DNA of 6,680 bases from JAUVHV01 sp964523875 (GCA_964523875.1 CAZGAS010000058.1:1-6680); one strand, 5' to 3'; shown: positions 1 through 6,412, counted from the first letter of the stretch. Made by a program: numbers and translations. Notes: generated by a model from the sequence alone, not told the origin.

Positions 1-71
1 TTATACCAGAAATCAGTGTTGCACTAGTAACTTGAGTCTAGCCTGTCCCTAATAACAAATATACTATACTA

Positions 72-100
72 TTGAAAATATACGGCAAATAGTGTAATAT
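72..100 (+). promoter_or_regulatory. sigma70-type promoter of the DJ-1 family gene
   Basis: A TTGAAA -35 box (72-77) and a TAATAT -10 box (95-100) are separated by exactly 17 nt. Each box matches the consensus at 5 of 6 positions. Transcription would start near 107, giving a leader of under 20 nt that contains little besides the ribosome binding site AGGGGA (114-119), which lies 5 nt before the ATG. Such a short leader leaves no room for a riboswitch. The boxes are read directly from the sequence; activity is inferred. Confidence 0.65.
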
Positions 101-124
101 ATGTGAAAACACAAGGGGATTGAA

Positions 125-679
125 ATGAAAAAAAGAGCGATTGTAATACTTGCTGATGGTTTTGAGGAGATAGAGGCTGTAACAGTAATTGATATATTGC
201 GCAGATCGGAGATTCAAGTCTCTATCTGCGGGCTTGATGTAAATTTGGTCAGGGGCTCCCGCGAGATCACTATCAGCGCGGACAAGATACTTGAGAAATC
301 TGACCTGGAATCAAAATATGACGCCTGTGTACTGCCCGGTGGAATGCCGGGTGCTGAAAATCTGGCAAGCTCTGATATGGTGAAAGAACTGCTCATCAGG
401 ATGCACGGGGAAGAAAAGATTATCGCGGCTATATGCGCATCTCCCGCCTTGGTACTCTCTCCAATAGGTATACTTGACGATAAGGATGCCACGTGCTTTC
501 CTAATATGCGGGGAGATTTTTCTAGCCGTACAACTTATAAAGAAGATAATGTTGTAATCGATGGGAACATTATAACCAGCAGGGGCCCTGCCACAGCCAT
601 GGAATTCACTCTATCTATTGTAGGCATTTTATGCGGCAGGGATATTGCCAGCAAAGTACGCAAGGCCTTATTGGCGTAA
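125..679 (+). CDS. DJ-1/PfpI (YajL-like) family protein
   Basis: This is a full-length cytosolic member of the DJ-1/PfpI superfamily: 184 residues against about 189 for human DJ-1 and 196 for E. coli YajL. The N-terminal β-strand and FEEIEAV motif place Glu17 at the position of DJ-1 Glu18. VLPGGMPGAENL (69-80) is the family's glycine-rich strand-loop. AAICASPALVL (101-111) carries the nucleophilic-elbow cysteine, Cys104, equivalent to DJ-1 Cys106. ITSRGPATAMEF (150-161) is the conserved C-terminal signature. DJ-1 His126 is not conserved: the aligned stretch reads ATCFPNM, closer to YajL (GFPTL). Family members have been assigned oxidative-stress protection, chaperone activity and, disputedly, glyoxalase or deglycase activity; the sequence does not decide among these. 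There is no signal peptide. The start is supported by AGGGGA 5 nt upstream and a promoter just before it. It is monocistronic here and convergent with the envelope genes. Confidence 0.93.
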   Translation: MKKRAIVILADGFEEIEAVTVIDILRRSEIQVSICGLDVNLVRGSREITISADKILEKSDLESKYDACVLPGGMPGAENLASSDMVKELLIRMHGEEKIIAAICASPALVLSPIGILDDKDATCFPNMRGDFSSRTTYKEDNVVIDGNIITSRGPATAMEFTLSIVGILCGRDIASKVRKALLA

Positions 680-740
680 CGTGGATCAGGTATTTATTGT
701 ATTGTCTATTCTACGTATCTCTTTACCTTTACCTCTACCT
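680..740. other. convergent intergenic gap without clear terminator
   Basis: This 61-bp gap separates the stop codons of two convergent genes. I looked for a GC-rich hairpin followed by a T-run on either strand and found none. The best candidate is a 3-bp GCC/GGC stem inside the end of the upstream gene. The gap is AT-rich and ends in a pyrimidine-rich hexamer repeat. Termination here may be Rho-dependent, or transcripts may overlap. Confidence 0.5.
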
Positions 741-750
741 TTACTTTTCC
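721..750. repeat. hexanucleotide tandem repeat CTTTAC
   Basis: The plus strand reads CTTTAC, CTTTAC, CTCTAC, CTTTAC, then a degenerate TTTTCC. The array covers the last two codons and the stop of the rhodanese gene and extends past it. On the minus strand, in frame with that gene, it gives the series TAA, TAG, TAA, TAA, with a stop every 6 nt. It probably arose by replication slippage. Confidence 0.75.
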
Positions 751-1865
751 GTAGGATAACCCGCATTTTTCCATTCATGGAAGCCACCATGAAAGACCCT
801 GACCAAGCCTTTTTTAAAACCATTCTTTATTAGTATGCCGGCGGCAGAAGAGGCGGACCCGCAACCAGGCTCTTGGCAGTATATAATAAGGTTCTGAGAC
901 CTCGGTATAGAGCCAACGCCCCTCTCAATCTCAGAGACAGGAACATTAACAGCGCCTTTTATATGGCCCCTCTTATACTCTGCCCTGCCTCTTACATCTA
1001 TCCATTGGGTATTCTTGTTAAATAAAAGGTAATAGTATTCATAGGCCTCTTCCAGATCTATTGGAATGCCCTCTGCAGATGACAATAGCTTCGGACCCAT
1101 AATAATAGGGTAACCTTTATCAGCCCAGGCAGATATACCGCCTTGCATGTTATACGCATTATAACCTAATTTTCTAAGCTTAGAAGTAACGTAACTTGAC
1201 CTTGTGCCGCTTGCACAATAGACAATTATAATACTGCGTTTGTTGATGTTGCGTATAAGGTCATTAAGCTCCTGGTTACCATTACCCAGCTTGCTTCTGG
1301 CAAAACGTATTGAATTAGGTATATACTTATGCTCATACTCGCTCTTCTCTCTTATATCAAACATTATTACCTGCAGCCCTCTCTCTATGCGTTCATATAC
1401 CTCATCCACGCTTAATGACGCTGCATTGGAGAGTTGGCCTGTAGAAATTTTATCTTGTTTTTTGGAGCGGGGATAGTAGCCAACTTGTTCTACAATAAAT
1501 GCTTTTGTAGGTATCTTTAACTGGGGATTTTTGGTATTATTGGAGAGGATAGTAATAAATTTTTTGTCAATACCGGGCATCTTACGCGTAGCGTTACAAA
1601 CAGCTTCTATGGAGGCCTTTTCGCCTGGCGCGAGATGCCAGGACGATACTTCATTTACACTATATCCGCAACAGGTATGTATCTTATCAATAATAAGCTC
1701 CTCAAAACCCTGATTCTTTATAAAGAATGTTTTGGATTTCAATTCGCCTTGCTTAACCTTGCCAAAATCCCATTCCTTGGATACAAGCTGTAATTCCGGA
1801 TCCGCGTACACATAACCAGTACATAAGCAAAGTAGTAGCGTCAATAGCGTTACTGAATACTTCAT
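741..1865 (-). CDS. exported DUF1573 + tandem rhodanese fusion protein
   Basis: This 374-residue protein has a Sec signal peptide (about 1-21, likely cleaved at VYA|DP). A DUF1573-type β-sandwich follows at about 25-125: the WDFGKVKQGELKSKTFFIKNQG motif is typical, and HTCCGY replaces the usual TSCGC. Next come two rhodanese domains. The first (about 152-255) has DIRE (170-173), loop CASGTR (Cys217, matching the CxxGxR cradle) and GGISAWADKGYP. The second (about 270-372) has DVRGRAEY, HIKGAVNVP, and a longer loop with Cys330 and Cys335 before GGFHEWKNAGYP. Rhodaneses carry sulfane sulfur as a cysteine persulfide; both active cysteines are present, so both domains may be active. Export implies a periplasmic role, but the substrate is unknown. 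The ATG lies 7 bp after the PKD gene's stop, and the AGG-containing ribosome binding site overlaps that stop codon, so translational coupling is likely. It has no promoter of its own. Confidence 0.9.
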   Translation of the reverse strand: MKYSVTLLTLLLCLCTGYVYADPELQLVSKEWDFGKVKQGELKSKTFFIKNQGFEELIIDKIHTCCGYSVNEVSSWHLAPGEKASIEAVCNATRKMPGIDKKFITILSNNTKNPQLKIPTKAFIVEQVGYYPRSKKQDKISTGQLSNAASLSVDEVYERIERGLQVIMFDIREKSEYEHKYIPNSIRFARSKLGNGNQELNDLIRNINKRSIIIVYCASGTRSSYVTSKLRKLGYNAYNMQGGISAWADKGYPIIMGPKLLSSAEGIPIDLEEAYEYYYLLFNKNTQWIDVRGRAEYKRGHIKGAVNVPVSEIERGVGSIPRSQNLIIYCQEPGCGSASSAAGILIKNGFKKGLVRVFHGGFHEWKNAGYPTEK

Positions 1866-1872
1866 ACAATAA

Positions 1873-4389
1873 CTACCTGACCCTAATAACCGGAACGGGT
1901 TTCGTATTAACAGTCACGGTAAAAGAAGATATAGCACTGCTGCACTCGCTGCCTGAACCGTCATCGACAGTAAGGACTATCTTGTACCTGCCTGATGTAT
2001 CATATTGATGAGTAACCCTCGCGCCTGTGCCGGTAAAACCATCTCCAAAATCCCATGTATATGTGAGCATGTCACCATCAGGGTCATATGAATTAGAACC
2101 ATCAAATATCGAGTCTGTATCAATACAGCATGCCAAACTTAAACCCGCGTCAGCCACAGGAGGGGTATTTACCCTGATGTTAATAGTATCAACTGATTTA
2201 GAACAGTCGTAATCACGGCCGTCATTAACAGTAAGCTTTACAGTATAGTTACCGCCCTTCTTAAATGTATGGCGCGCTACAGAGCCATGCTGCTTTTTTG
2301 TGCTATCCCCAAAATCCCAATCGTAGCTCAAGGAATCGCCATCAGGGTCGCTGGAACCGGAACCATCAAGCGTAAGGCTCTTACCCAGGCATATTGAACG
2401 AGAAGCGTCAATCCTGGCTATTGGCGCTGTATTTACATCAACGATAACAGTCGCTACAGCCTCTGAACATCTTGTACCCTTGTTATCATCTACTGTAAGG
2501 CGTGGATAATACCTTCCGCCTTTCCTGTAAACGTGCGTTGTCTTGACACCTTTTCCGGTTGTTCCATCACCAAAATCCCACGTATAACTAAGGTTCTCAT
2601 CCTTCTCTGTTACTGATTCTGAACCATCAAATATAACTTCATCACCAACGCATATCTTGGAATCCCTTGTCTGTATGGATGCTAATGGAGACTTGTTAAG
2701 TTCTACGGTTACAGTATCTGTAGAAACACTGCAGACTGAACCTATACCGTCATCAACCGTAAGTGTTACCTTATACGTTCCGGGCTTGTCATATATATAT
2801 GTTACAACCTTACCTGTCTGCTCTGTGCCGTCTCCCATATCCCATGAATAGGTAAGCTTGTCCCTATCACCGTCTGATGAACCTGAACCATTAAAGGTAA
2901 CCTTGTAAGACTCCTGGTAGTCCTCCAGACATATATCAATATCGCCTCCCGCATCCGCGACAGGCGGGGTATTAACACGTATCTTCTGTAGTATAGTATC
3001 TGTGCTACACGAGGAATCCTCGTTATCATCGACAGTAAGGCTTATCTTGTAAAGCCCGCCTTTTTTATAGGTCTTCGTGACGCGTACGCCCTCTGCCTTT
3101 GTTCCGTCTCCCATATCCCATGAGTAGCTTAGGCCACTTGATGTATCATCCTGGGTCTCACTCGCGTCAAATACTATCTCATTACCAACACATAAACTTT
3201 CAGGATAACTAAACGCTGCCTTAGGAGGCGTATTGACCCTTATAGTCTGGGTTGTTGTCGCTGTATCACAATCCAGGCCCGAGGTATCTGTTACTGTCAA
3301 TGTCACGGTATATGTACCCCCCTCTTCGTAAAGGTGGGTAACAACGGGCTCGTTGCTTGTTTTACCATCGCCAAAGAACCAGTAAAATGATAATTTTTGA
3401 TTATCAACATCATAGGAATCTGTCGCGTCAAATGTAAATTTATTACAGGAAAGGTCCTTTATTGGCTTTACTACAGCCTTAACAGTGGTTGCCATTGGCT
3501 TACCCTTTATAACAGGGATTGGCGCGTCACCTTTTGTAAAATATATAGGCAGTATATTGCCTTTATCATCATAAACCTTTATTCCGGCGTGCGCGTATTT
3601 CTGGGTACCTTTTGTTATGACATATTTGAGCCTTCCCCCTGTCCTCGCGTTTACAGGTATCTGGGTCTTTCTCCATTCGCCTGTCGGGGAGTCTACAACA
3701 TTATACTCTTTTTTGGTTTCGCCAAACAATATATCCCTACCCGCGAATATTTCACTTGTCCCGCCCTTGGCATCTAGGTCATAATTCTCAAGTATTATAT
3801 ACTCTGTATCAGCGGAAACCTCGGGATAAAAATACATCTTATCCCCCTTATCACTAAGAAGCCTTATTGTGATATTCTCGCTAAAGCATTGGGCACTATC
3901 AGGCAGGATGCTGAACCTAAATAGGTTAGCATCGTCACCCTTGATACCCTTTACAATCACCTTAAAGCGATAGGCGTCTTCTAACTCTTCGCCCTGTGAC
4001 TTGTTATAAGGGCCAAACATATAAAATCTCCTGTTGTACTCTCCATACCCAAACTCCCTGCTTGCGAGCATGGTCTTTCCATAAATAGAAAACTCTGTAA
4101 CAGTATCCCAGTCATTCTTTGAATTGGTCCTGAAATCCTTGTGGCTTCCTGTGTCCGGATCATATACCTGAATAGTGAGTTCCTCGCTCTCATCCTTTGG
4201 GACATCAATAAAAAGGGTAAACTCGTTATCCTCCGCGCCTAAAAGCGCGTTACCATCAGAGCCAAATACATAGAAATATTTTGCTTTTGAGCGATCCTCT
4301 GGGATGCGCTTTGCTATTGCGTTACTTGTAACAGACAATGATAAAACAAAAGTTAGAAGAATTATTCCACAAAAAACTTTTTTAAACAT
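1873..4389 (-). CDS. exported protein with six PKD domains
   Basis: This 838-residue protein starts with a Sec signal peptide (about 1-26, likely AIA|KR). A β-rich region (about 36-295) follows that I cannot assign to a family; it contains YFYVFGSDGNALLGAEDNEF and a YDPDTG stretch. Residues 302-829 hold six PKD (polycystic kidney disease) domains with signatures WFFGDG (337), WDMGDG (424), WDMGDG (516), WDFGDG (604), WDFGDS (691) and WDFGDG (779), each ending near VNTPP. PKD domains are Ig-like β-sandwiches of surface and extracellular proteins, used as rigid spacers or for protein and carbohydrate contacts. Each repeat has one cysteine near its start and one near its end, 59-66 residues apart, suggesting a disulfide per domain. 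No catalytic domain, transmembrane anchor or recognised sorting signal is visible, so it is probably periplasmic or surface-attached through partners. The start is supported by AAGGGGG 8 nt upstream. It is first in an operon with the rhodanese fusion. Confidence 0.93.
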   Translation of the reverse strand: MFKKVFCGIILLTFVLSLSVTSNAIAKRIPEDRSKAKYFYVFGSDGNALLGAEDNEFTLFIDVPKDESEELTIQVYDPDTGSHKDFRTNSKNDWDTVTEFSIYGKTMLASREFGYGEYNRRFYMFGPYNKSQGEELEDAYRFKVIVKGIKGDDANLFRFSILPDSAQCFSENITIRLLSDKGDKMYFYPEVSADTEYIILENYDLDAKGGTSEIFAGRDILFGETKKEYNVVDSPTGEWRKTQIPVNARTGGRLKYVITKGTQKYAHAGIKVYDDKGNILPIYFTKGDAPIPVIKGKPMATTVKAVVKPIKDLSCNKFTFDATDSYDVDNQKLSFYWFFGDGKTSNEPVVTHLYEEGGTYTVTLTVTDTSGLDCDTATTTQTIRVNTPPKAAFSYPESLCVGNEIVFDASETQDDTSSGLSYSWDMGDGTKAEGVRVTKTYKKGGLYKISLTVDDNEDSSCSTDTILQKIRVNTPPVADAGGDIDICLEDYQESYKVTFNGSGSSDGDRDKLTYSWDMGDGTEQTGKVVTYIYDKPGTYKVTLTVDDGIGSVCSVSTDTVTVELNKSPLASIQTRDSKICVGDEVIFDGSESVTEKDENLSYTWDFGDGTTGKGVKTTHVYRKGGRYYPRLTVDDNKGTRCSEAVATVIVDVNTAPIARIDASRSICLGKSLTLDGSGSSDPDGDSLSYDWDFGDSTKKQHGSVARHTFKKGGNYTVKLTVNDGRDYDCSKSVDTINIRVNTPPVADAGLSLACCIDTDSIFDGSNSYDPDGDMLTYTWDFGDGFTGTGARVTHQYDTSGRYKIVLTVDDGSGSECSSAISSFTVTVNTKPVPVIRVR
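1903..3486 (-). repeat. array of six PKD-encoding repeats
   Basis: Six units of about 84-92 codons each correspond to protein residues 302-386, 387-473, 474-565, 566-653, 654-741 and 742-829. Cysteine pairs are 315/374, 400/461, 487/553, 580/641, 667/729 and 754 or 755/816. The units have diverged at DNA level but keep recognisable blocks around the WDxGDG and VNTPP codons. That indicates old tandem duplication, not recent expansion. The last 9 residues after unit six (VNTKPVPVIRVR region) look like the opening of a seventh unit. Confidence 0.9.
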
Positions 4390-4397
4390 TTTTAAAA

Positions 4398-4404
4398 CCC
4401 CCTT
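4398..4404 (-). promoter_or_regulatory. ribosome binding site AAGGGGG of the PKD gene
   Basis: AAGGGGG on the minus strand lies 8 nt before the ATG at 4389. It fixes this start codon, which also places the signal peptide correctly at the N-terminus. Confidence 0.7.
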
Positions 4405-4460
4405 TAATATTACGCGCTTGTGGCGCTGTGATTAAATTTTTAATGGCTTGAATCTTAAGC

Positions 4461-4489
4461 AGTATAATCCTTATGTATAATATTGTCAA
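4461..4489 (-). promoter_or_regulatory. near-consensus sigma70 promoter of the PKD-rhodanese operon
   Basis: Read on the minus strand, a perfect TTGACA -35 box (4484-4489) is followed after 17 nt by TATACT (4461-4466), a 5/6 match to the -10 consensus. Optimal spacing makes this the strongest promoter in the window. The predicted start near 4454 gives a leader of about 65 nt. Expression of the two-gene operon is therefore probably constitutive and substantial, unless a regulator that I cannot see acts here. Confidence 0.75.
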
Positions 4490-4609
4490 GAATTACTTTT
4501 TTGCTTATAAAAATAACTATGCCAAGGCCTGCGCGACAGTAAAGCAAAGATTGACGCCTGATCTCCATGGGCCTCCAAGCAAGGCTCCTATGCTGCTAAG
4601 AGCGTCCTA

Positions 4610-5398
4610 TTATTTTCCTCCGAATGAGAGTTTTAACTTATCTGTTACCTTGCCTGCTGTATTAGAAAGAGTCTTTCCAGCGCTGTCAACTACCTTGCTA
4701 GTTGTTTTCCCCGCGATATGCTGTACTGATGATAATGTATTACCAATGGTATCCTGCAAACCGGCTATATCAAGCTTGATAAGTTTTCCGATACCGGTGT
4801 TCATGACTACTTTTACAACAATAAGGCTTACCAGCGCGTTGGGGTCTGTTATGTTCTTGTATTTTTCATCGAGATTTACATTGAACCGCAGCACATACGG
4901 CGTAACGCCTTTTGAGTAATCCTTAAAAACAACCCTGCCTATCTTAAGCTCCAGTTGGTCTATCTGGAAATCCGGGGCAACCTCTTTTGACTCTCTGTTT
5001 GGGCGCTTGCGCGCTGAAGAACCCTGTACAGCCTTTAGTGAGTCCAGATTAAGCTTACCATCCTTATTCTTTGCTATAACGCACTCCTTGAGATCAAGCT
5101 TCATATCATATAGGTGTATCTTGCCTTTAAAAATTTCAGGAAGATTGTAATCCACGTATATCTCAGGGATATCAAACATAACCTTATCTTCAAAACCTTC
5201 TGGATTATAAAGGCGAAGGTCTTTAACCTCCGTGAGCGTCTTAATGATACCTATGTTTAAACTGCCAATATCCAGCTTAAGGCCTACAATCGCCTTAGAG
5301 GCCTTTTCAATAGCAATCTTTGCTATCATATTCTTCATACCTGATAATATTACCAATACAATAATAGCAACACCGATAATAAGACCTGCTTTTTTCAT
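4610..5398 (-). CDS. small AsmA-like inner-membrane-anchored protein
   Basis: This 262-residue protein has a single N-terminal hydrophobic segment (about 5-20) after MKK that reads as an uncleaved signal anchor, so the bulk lies in the periplasm. Residues 28-125 resemble the N-terminal AsmA/DUF748-type repeat: an amphipathic helix, then LKLDIGSLNIGIIKTLTEVKDLRLYNPEGF, a run of paired β-strands including IPEIYVDYNLPEIFKGKIHLYDMKLD, and NKDGKLNLDSL. A charged linker (about 127-140) leads to a second β block (144-175). Residues 219-256 form an alanine/glycine/lysine/threonine-rich amphipathic tail with AGK repeated at 229, 240 and 248. AsmA-like proteins are linked to envelope biogenesis, and the long members to lipid transfer between membranes. 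This one is far shorter than E. coli AsmA (about 617 residues), so a full lipid groove is unlikely. AGGAGG 6 nt before the ATG fixes the start. It has its own promoter. Confidence 0.78.
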   Translation of the reverse strand: MKKAGLIIGVAIIVLVILSGMKNMIAKIAIEKASKAIVGLKLDIGSLNIGIIKTLTEVKDLRLYNPEGFEDKVMFDIPEIYVDYNLPEIFKGKIHLYDMKLDLKECVIAKNKDGKLNLDSLKAVQGSSARKRPNRESKEVAPDFQIDQLELKIGRVVFKDYSKGVTPYVLRFNVNLDEKYKNITDPNALVSLIVVKVVMNTGIGKLIKLDIAGLQDTIGNTLSSVQHIAGKTTSKVVDSAGKTLSNTAGKVTDKLKLSFGGK

Positions 5399-5404
5399 CA
5401 GATA

Positions 5405-5410
5405 CCTCCT
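5405..5410 (-). promoter_or_regulatory. perfect ribosome binding site of the AsmA-like gene
   Basis: AGGAGG on the minus strand sits 6 nt before the ATG at 5398. It is the strongest Shine-Dalgarno sequence in the window and decides the start codon. Confidence 0.8.
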
Positions 5411-5433
5411 TGCTTGGTTTTGTTATGATAATG

Positions 5434-5464
5434 AATATACAACAACATGGTAAGATTTTGTCAA
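5434..5464 (-). promoter_or_regulatory. candidate promoter of the AsmA-like gene
   Basis: On the minus strand a perfect TTGACA (5459-5464) is followed by TATATT (5434-5439), a 5/6 match, with a 19-nt spacer. That spacer is longer than ideal; a GTATAT reading one base earlier gives 18. The flanks resemble those of the PKD promoter: both have TTCTTGACAA at the -35. The predicted leader is about 30 nt and ends in the AGGAGG site. Confidence 0.55.
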
Positions 5465-5541
5465 GAAAAATCAGCGTAACCTGCTGTGCGGAAAGATTTA
5501 AGGCCTAATGCCGCGTCAGGATTGGTAGATCACAGGATATC
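5465..5541. other. intergenic stretch after the outer-membrane protein gene
   Basis: This 77-bp stretch lies between the stop codon of the outer-membrane protein gene and the -35 box of the next gene. I find no hairpin followed by a T-run that would mark an intrinsic terminator on the minus strand, and no open reading frame. Confidence 0.45.
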
Positions 5542-6228
5542 TTAGAATCTGGCATTCAAACTAACTGCCAGTGCATCAGAATCAAAGAAGCTTGCCTCTA
5601 CATTGAGCCACATCTTTTCCGCTACAGGTATATTAGCGCCTGCAATAAGACCCACGGACTTTCCTGTATCCGACATAGTGCGTTTTCTCTTATCATTTAT
5701 CCAATTGATATAGTCTGTACGGGATAGGCGCGTACCGATATAAGGTGTTATGCATGAAAAGTCATATGAGCCTAAAAGAGAGGCCTGCCAATCATCAAGA
5801 ACAGCCTTATATTTTTTATTATTAAGCTTCACTGTAAAGGGATGTACGCTTATATGCTGAAAACCTCCAACAAATTTTATTTTTTCCTTTTCATATAGCT
5901 TCACCCTAAAACCATACCCTCCATCAAACTTTGCGCTATAATTGATATTATCATCCGCCGCGCCATATCGCTTGATTCCGCCGGCGCCTATCTTGAGGTC
6001 AAGGCTTAACCAATCGAATATACCATAGGATATAAGAAAAAAGCTCTGCGAACTGCGTATCTTGCCCTCATCCTTCTCAAGGTTTCTTTCAAACAGCAGG
6101 TAAGCCTCAAGCCCGGAAAAGAACTCACTCTTAGCAGGCATCTTCGTTCCGTAACATGGCGCCGCGTACGCTGATACCGGCGTGAAAAACGCCGCTAACA
6201 TTAATATTGCCGCAAATAGTTTATTCAT
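5542..6228 (-). CDS. probable outer-membrane β-barrel protein
   Basis: This 228-residue protein begins with a clear Sec signal peptide (about 1-22, MNKLFAAILMLAAFFTPVSAYA, cleaved at AYA|AP). The mature chain of about 206 residues has many short alternating hydrophobic/polar strands rich in Tyr, Trp, Phe and Gly, such as SFFLISYGIFDWLSLDLKIG (62-81) and YGFRVKLYEKEKIKFVGGFQHI. It ends in LAVSLNARF: a C-terminal phenylalanine with alternating hydrophobic residues is the classic β-signal recognised by the BamA machinery. The length suggests a small barrel of 8-12 strands. One cysteine lies near the mature N-terminus (Cys25), but no lipobox precedes it. I do not recognise a specific family and assign no substrate or pore function. 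The ribosome binding site is modest (TAGGTA just before the ATG). The gene is the first of the minus-strand series and follows a long non-coding region. Confidence 0.75.
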   Translation of the reverse strand: MNKLFAAILMLAAFFTPVSAYAAPCYGTKMPAKSEFFSGLEAYLLFERNLEKDEGKIRSSQSFFLISYGIFDWLSLDLKIGAGGIKRYGAADDNINYSAKFDGGYGFRVKLYEKEKIKFVGGFQHISVHPFTVKLNNKKYKAVLDDWQASLLGSYDFSCITPYIGTRLSRTDYINWINDKRKRTMSDTGKSVGLIAGANIPVAEKMWLNVEASFFDSDALAVSLNARF

Positions 6229-6297
6229 AGTTACCTATTTTATCATCTTTTTCAATACTCGCAAAGCAAAATCAATAGTATCATAAAAGAACAATTA

Positions 6298-6412
6298 ATA
6301 ATATTGCCAGCGCCTTCTGCCTTCGCTGCGCAGGTATTTTTGCCACCTATTTATAATCCTTTTCCAAAAAAAGCCAATGCGCCGCTACAGGCAAAGGCGT
6401 AGGCAATATTAT
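6298..6412. repeat. 115-bp imperfect palindrome
   Basis: The outer arms pair as ATAATATTGCC (6298-6308) with GGCAATATTAT (6402-6412), 11 of 11. Pairing continues with CGCCTT (6311-6316) to AAGGCG (6394-6399), TGCC (6318-6321) to GGCA (6390-6393), and GCtGCGC (6325-6331) to GCGCcGC (6379-6385). An inner AGGT/ACCT hairpin (6332-6348) and an AT-rich loop fill the centre. This gives about 27 base pairs with small interruptions, far more than chance would give. It could be a MITE-like or REP-type element, or fold as RNA. Confidence 0.75.
6350..6377 (-). promoter_or_regulatory. weak candidate promoter inside the palindrome
   Basis: Read on the minus strand, TTGGCT (6372-6377, 4/6) and TATAAA (6350-6355, 5/6) are 16 nt apart, within the AT-rich centre of the palindrome. 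It points towards the outer-membrane protein gene and would give a leader of about 115 nt. No better promoter for that gene was found, but the -35 box is poor. Confidence 0.25.

Larger units (their letters stand above)
4390..4609. other. intergenic region upstream of the PKD gene
   Basis: These 220 bp lie between the end of the AsmA-like gene and the start of the PKD gene. The PKD promoter is at 4461-4489. The leader between it and the ATG is about 65 nt. It contains a small GCGC-CACAA-GCGC hairpin (minus strand) and AAGGGGG. The stretch 4490-4609 should hold the end of the upstream transcript. I see only short inverted repeats around AGGCCT and no convincing hairpin with a T-run, so read-through from the AsmA-like gene is possible. 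Confidence 0.55.

Noticed and set aside
125..679. assigning a specific deglycase or protease role to the DJ-1 family gene
   Set aside because: The catalytic cysteine and glutamate are present, but these do not separate DJ-1, YajL, PfpI-like and glyoxalase functions, and the His of DJ-1 is replaced.
645..833. 62-residue plus-strand open frame at the convergent junction
   Set aside because: It overlaps the ends of two real genes and crosses the hexamer repeat, which explains its PLPLPLL stretch. It has no ribosome binding site.
1903..3486. CRISPR array or recent tandem DNA repeats
   Set aside because: The periodicity of about 260 bp comes from PKD codons, with diverged DNA. There are no short identical repeats with unique spacers.
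3397..3777. 126-residue plus-strand open frame inside the PKD gene
   Set aside because: It is fully antisense to a well-supported gene, and its composition (Tyr, Ile, Cys-rich) is what the reverse complement of that coding sequence would give.
4473..4919. 148-residue open frame on the plus strand
   Set aside because: It runs antisense across the end of the AsmA-like gene, has no ribosome binding site, and its protein lacks recognisable motifs. The minus-strand gene has signal anchor, family pattern and AGGAGG.
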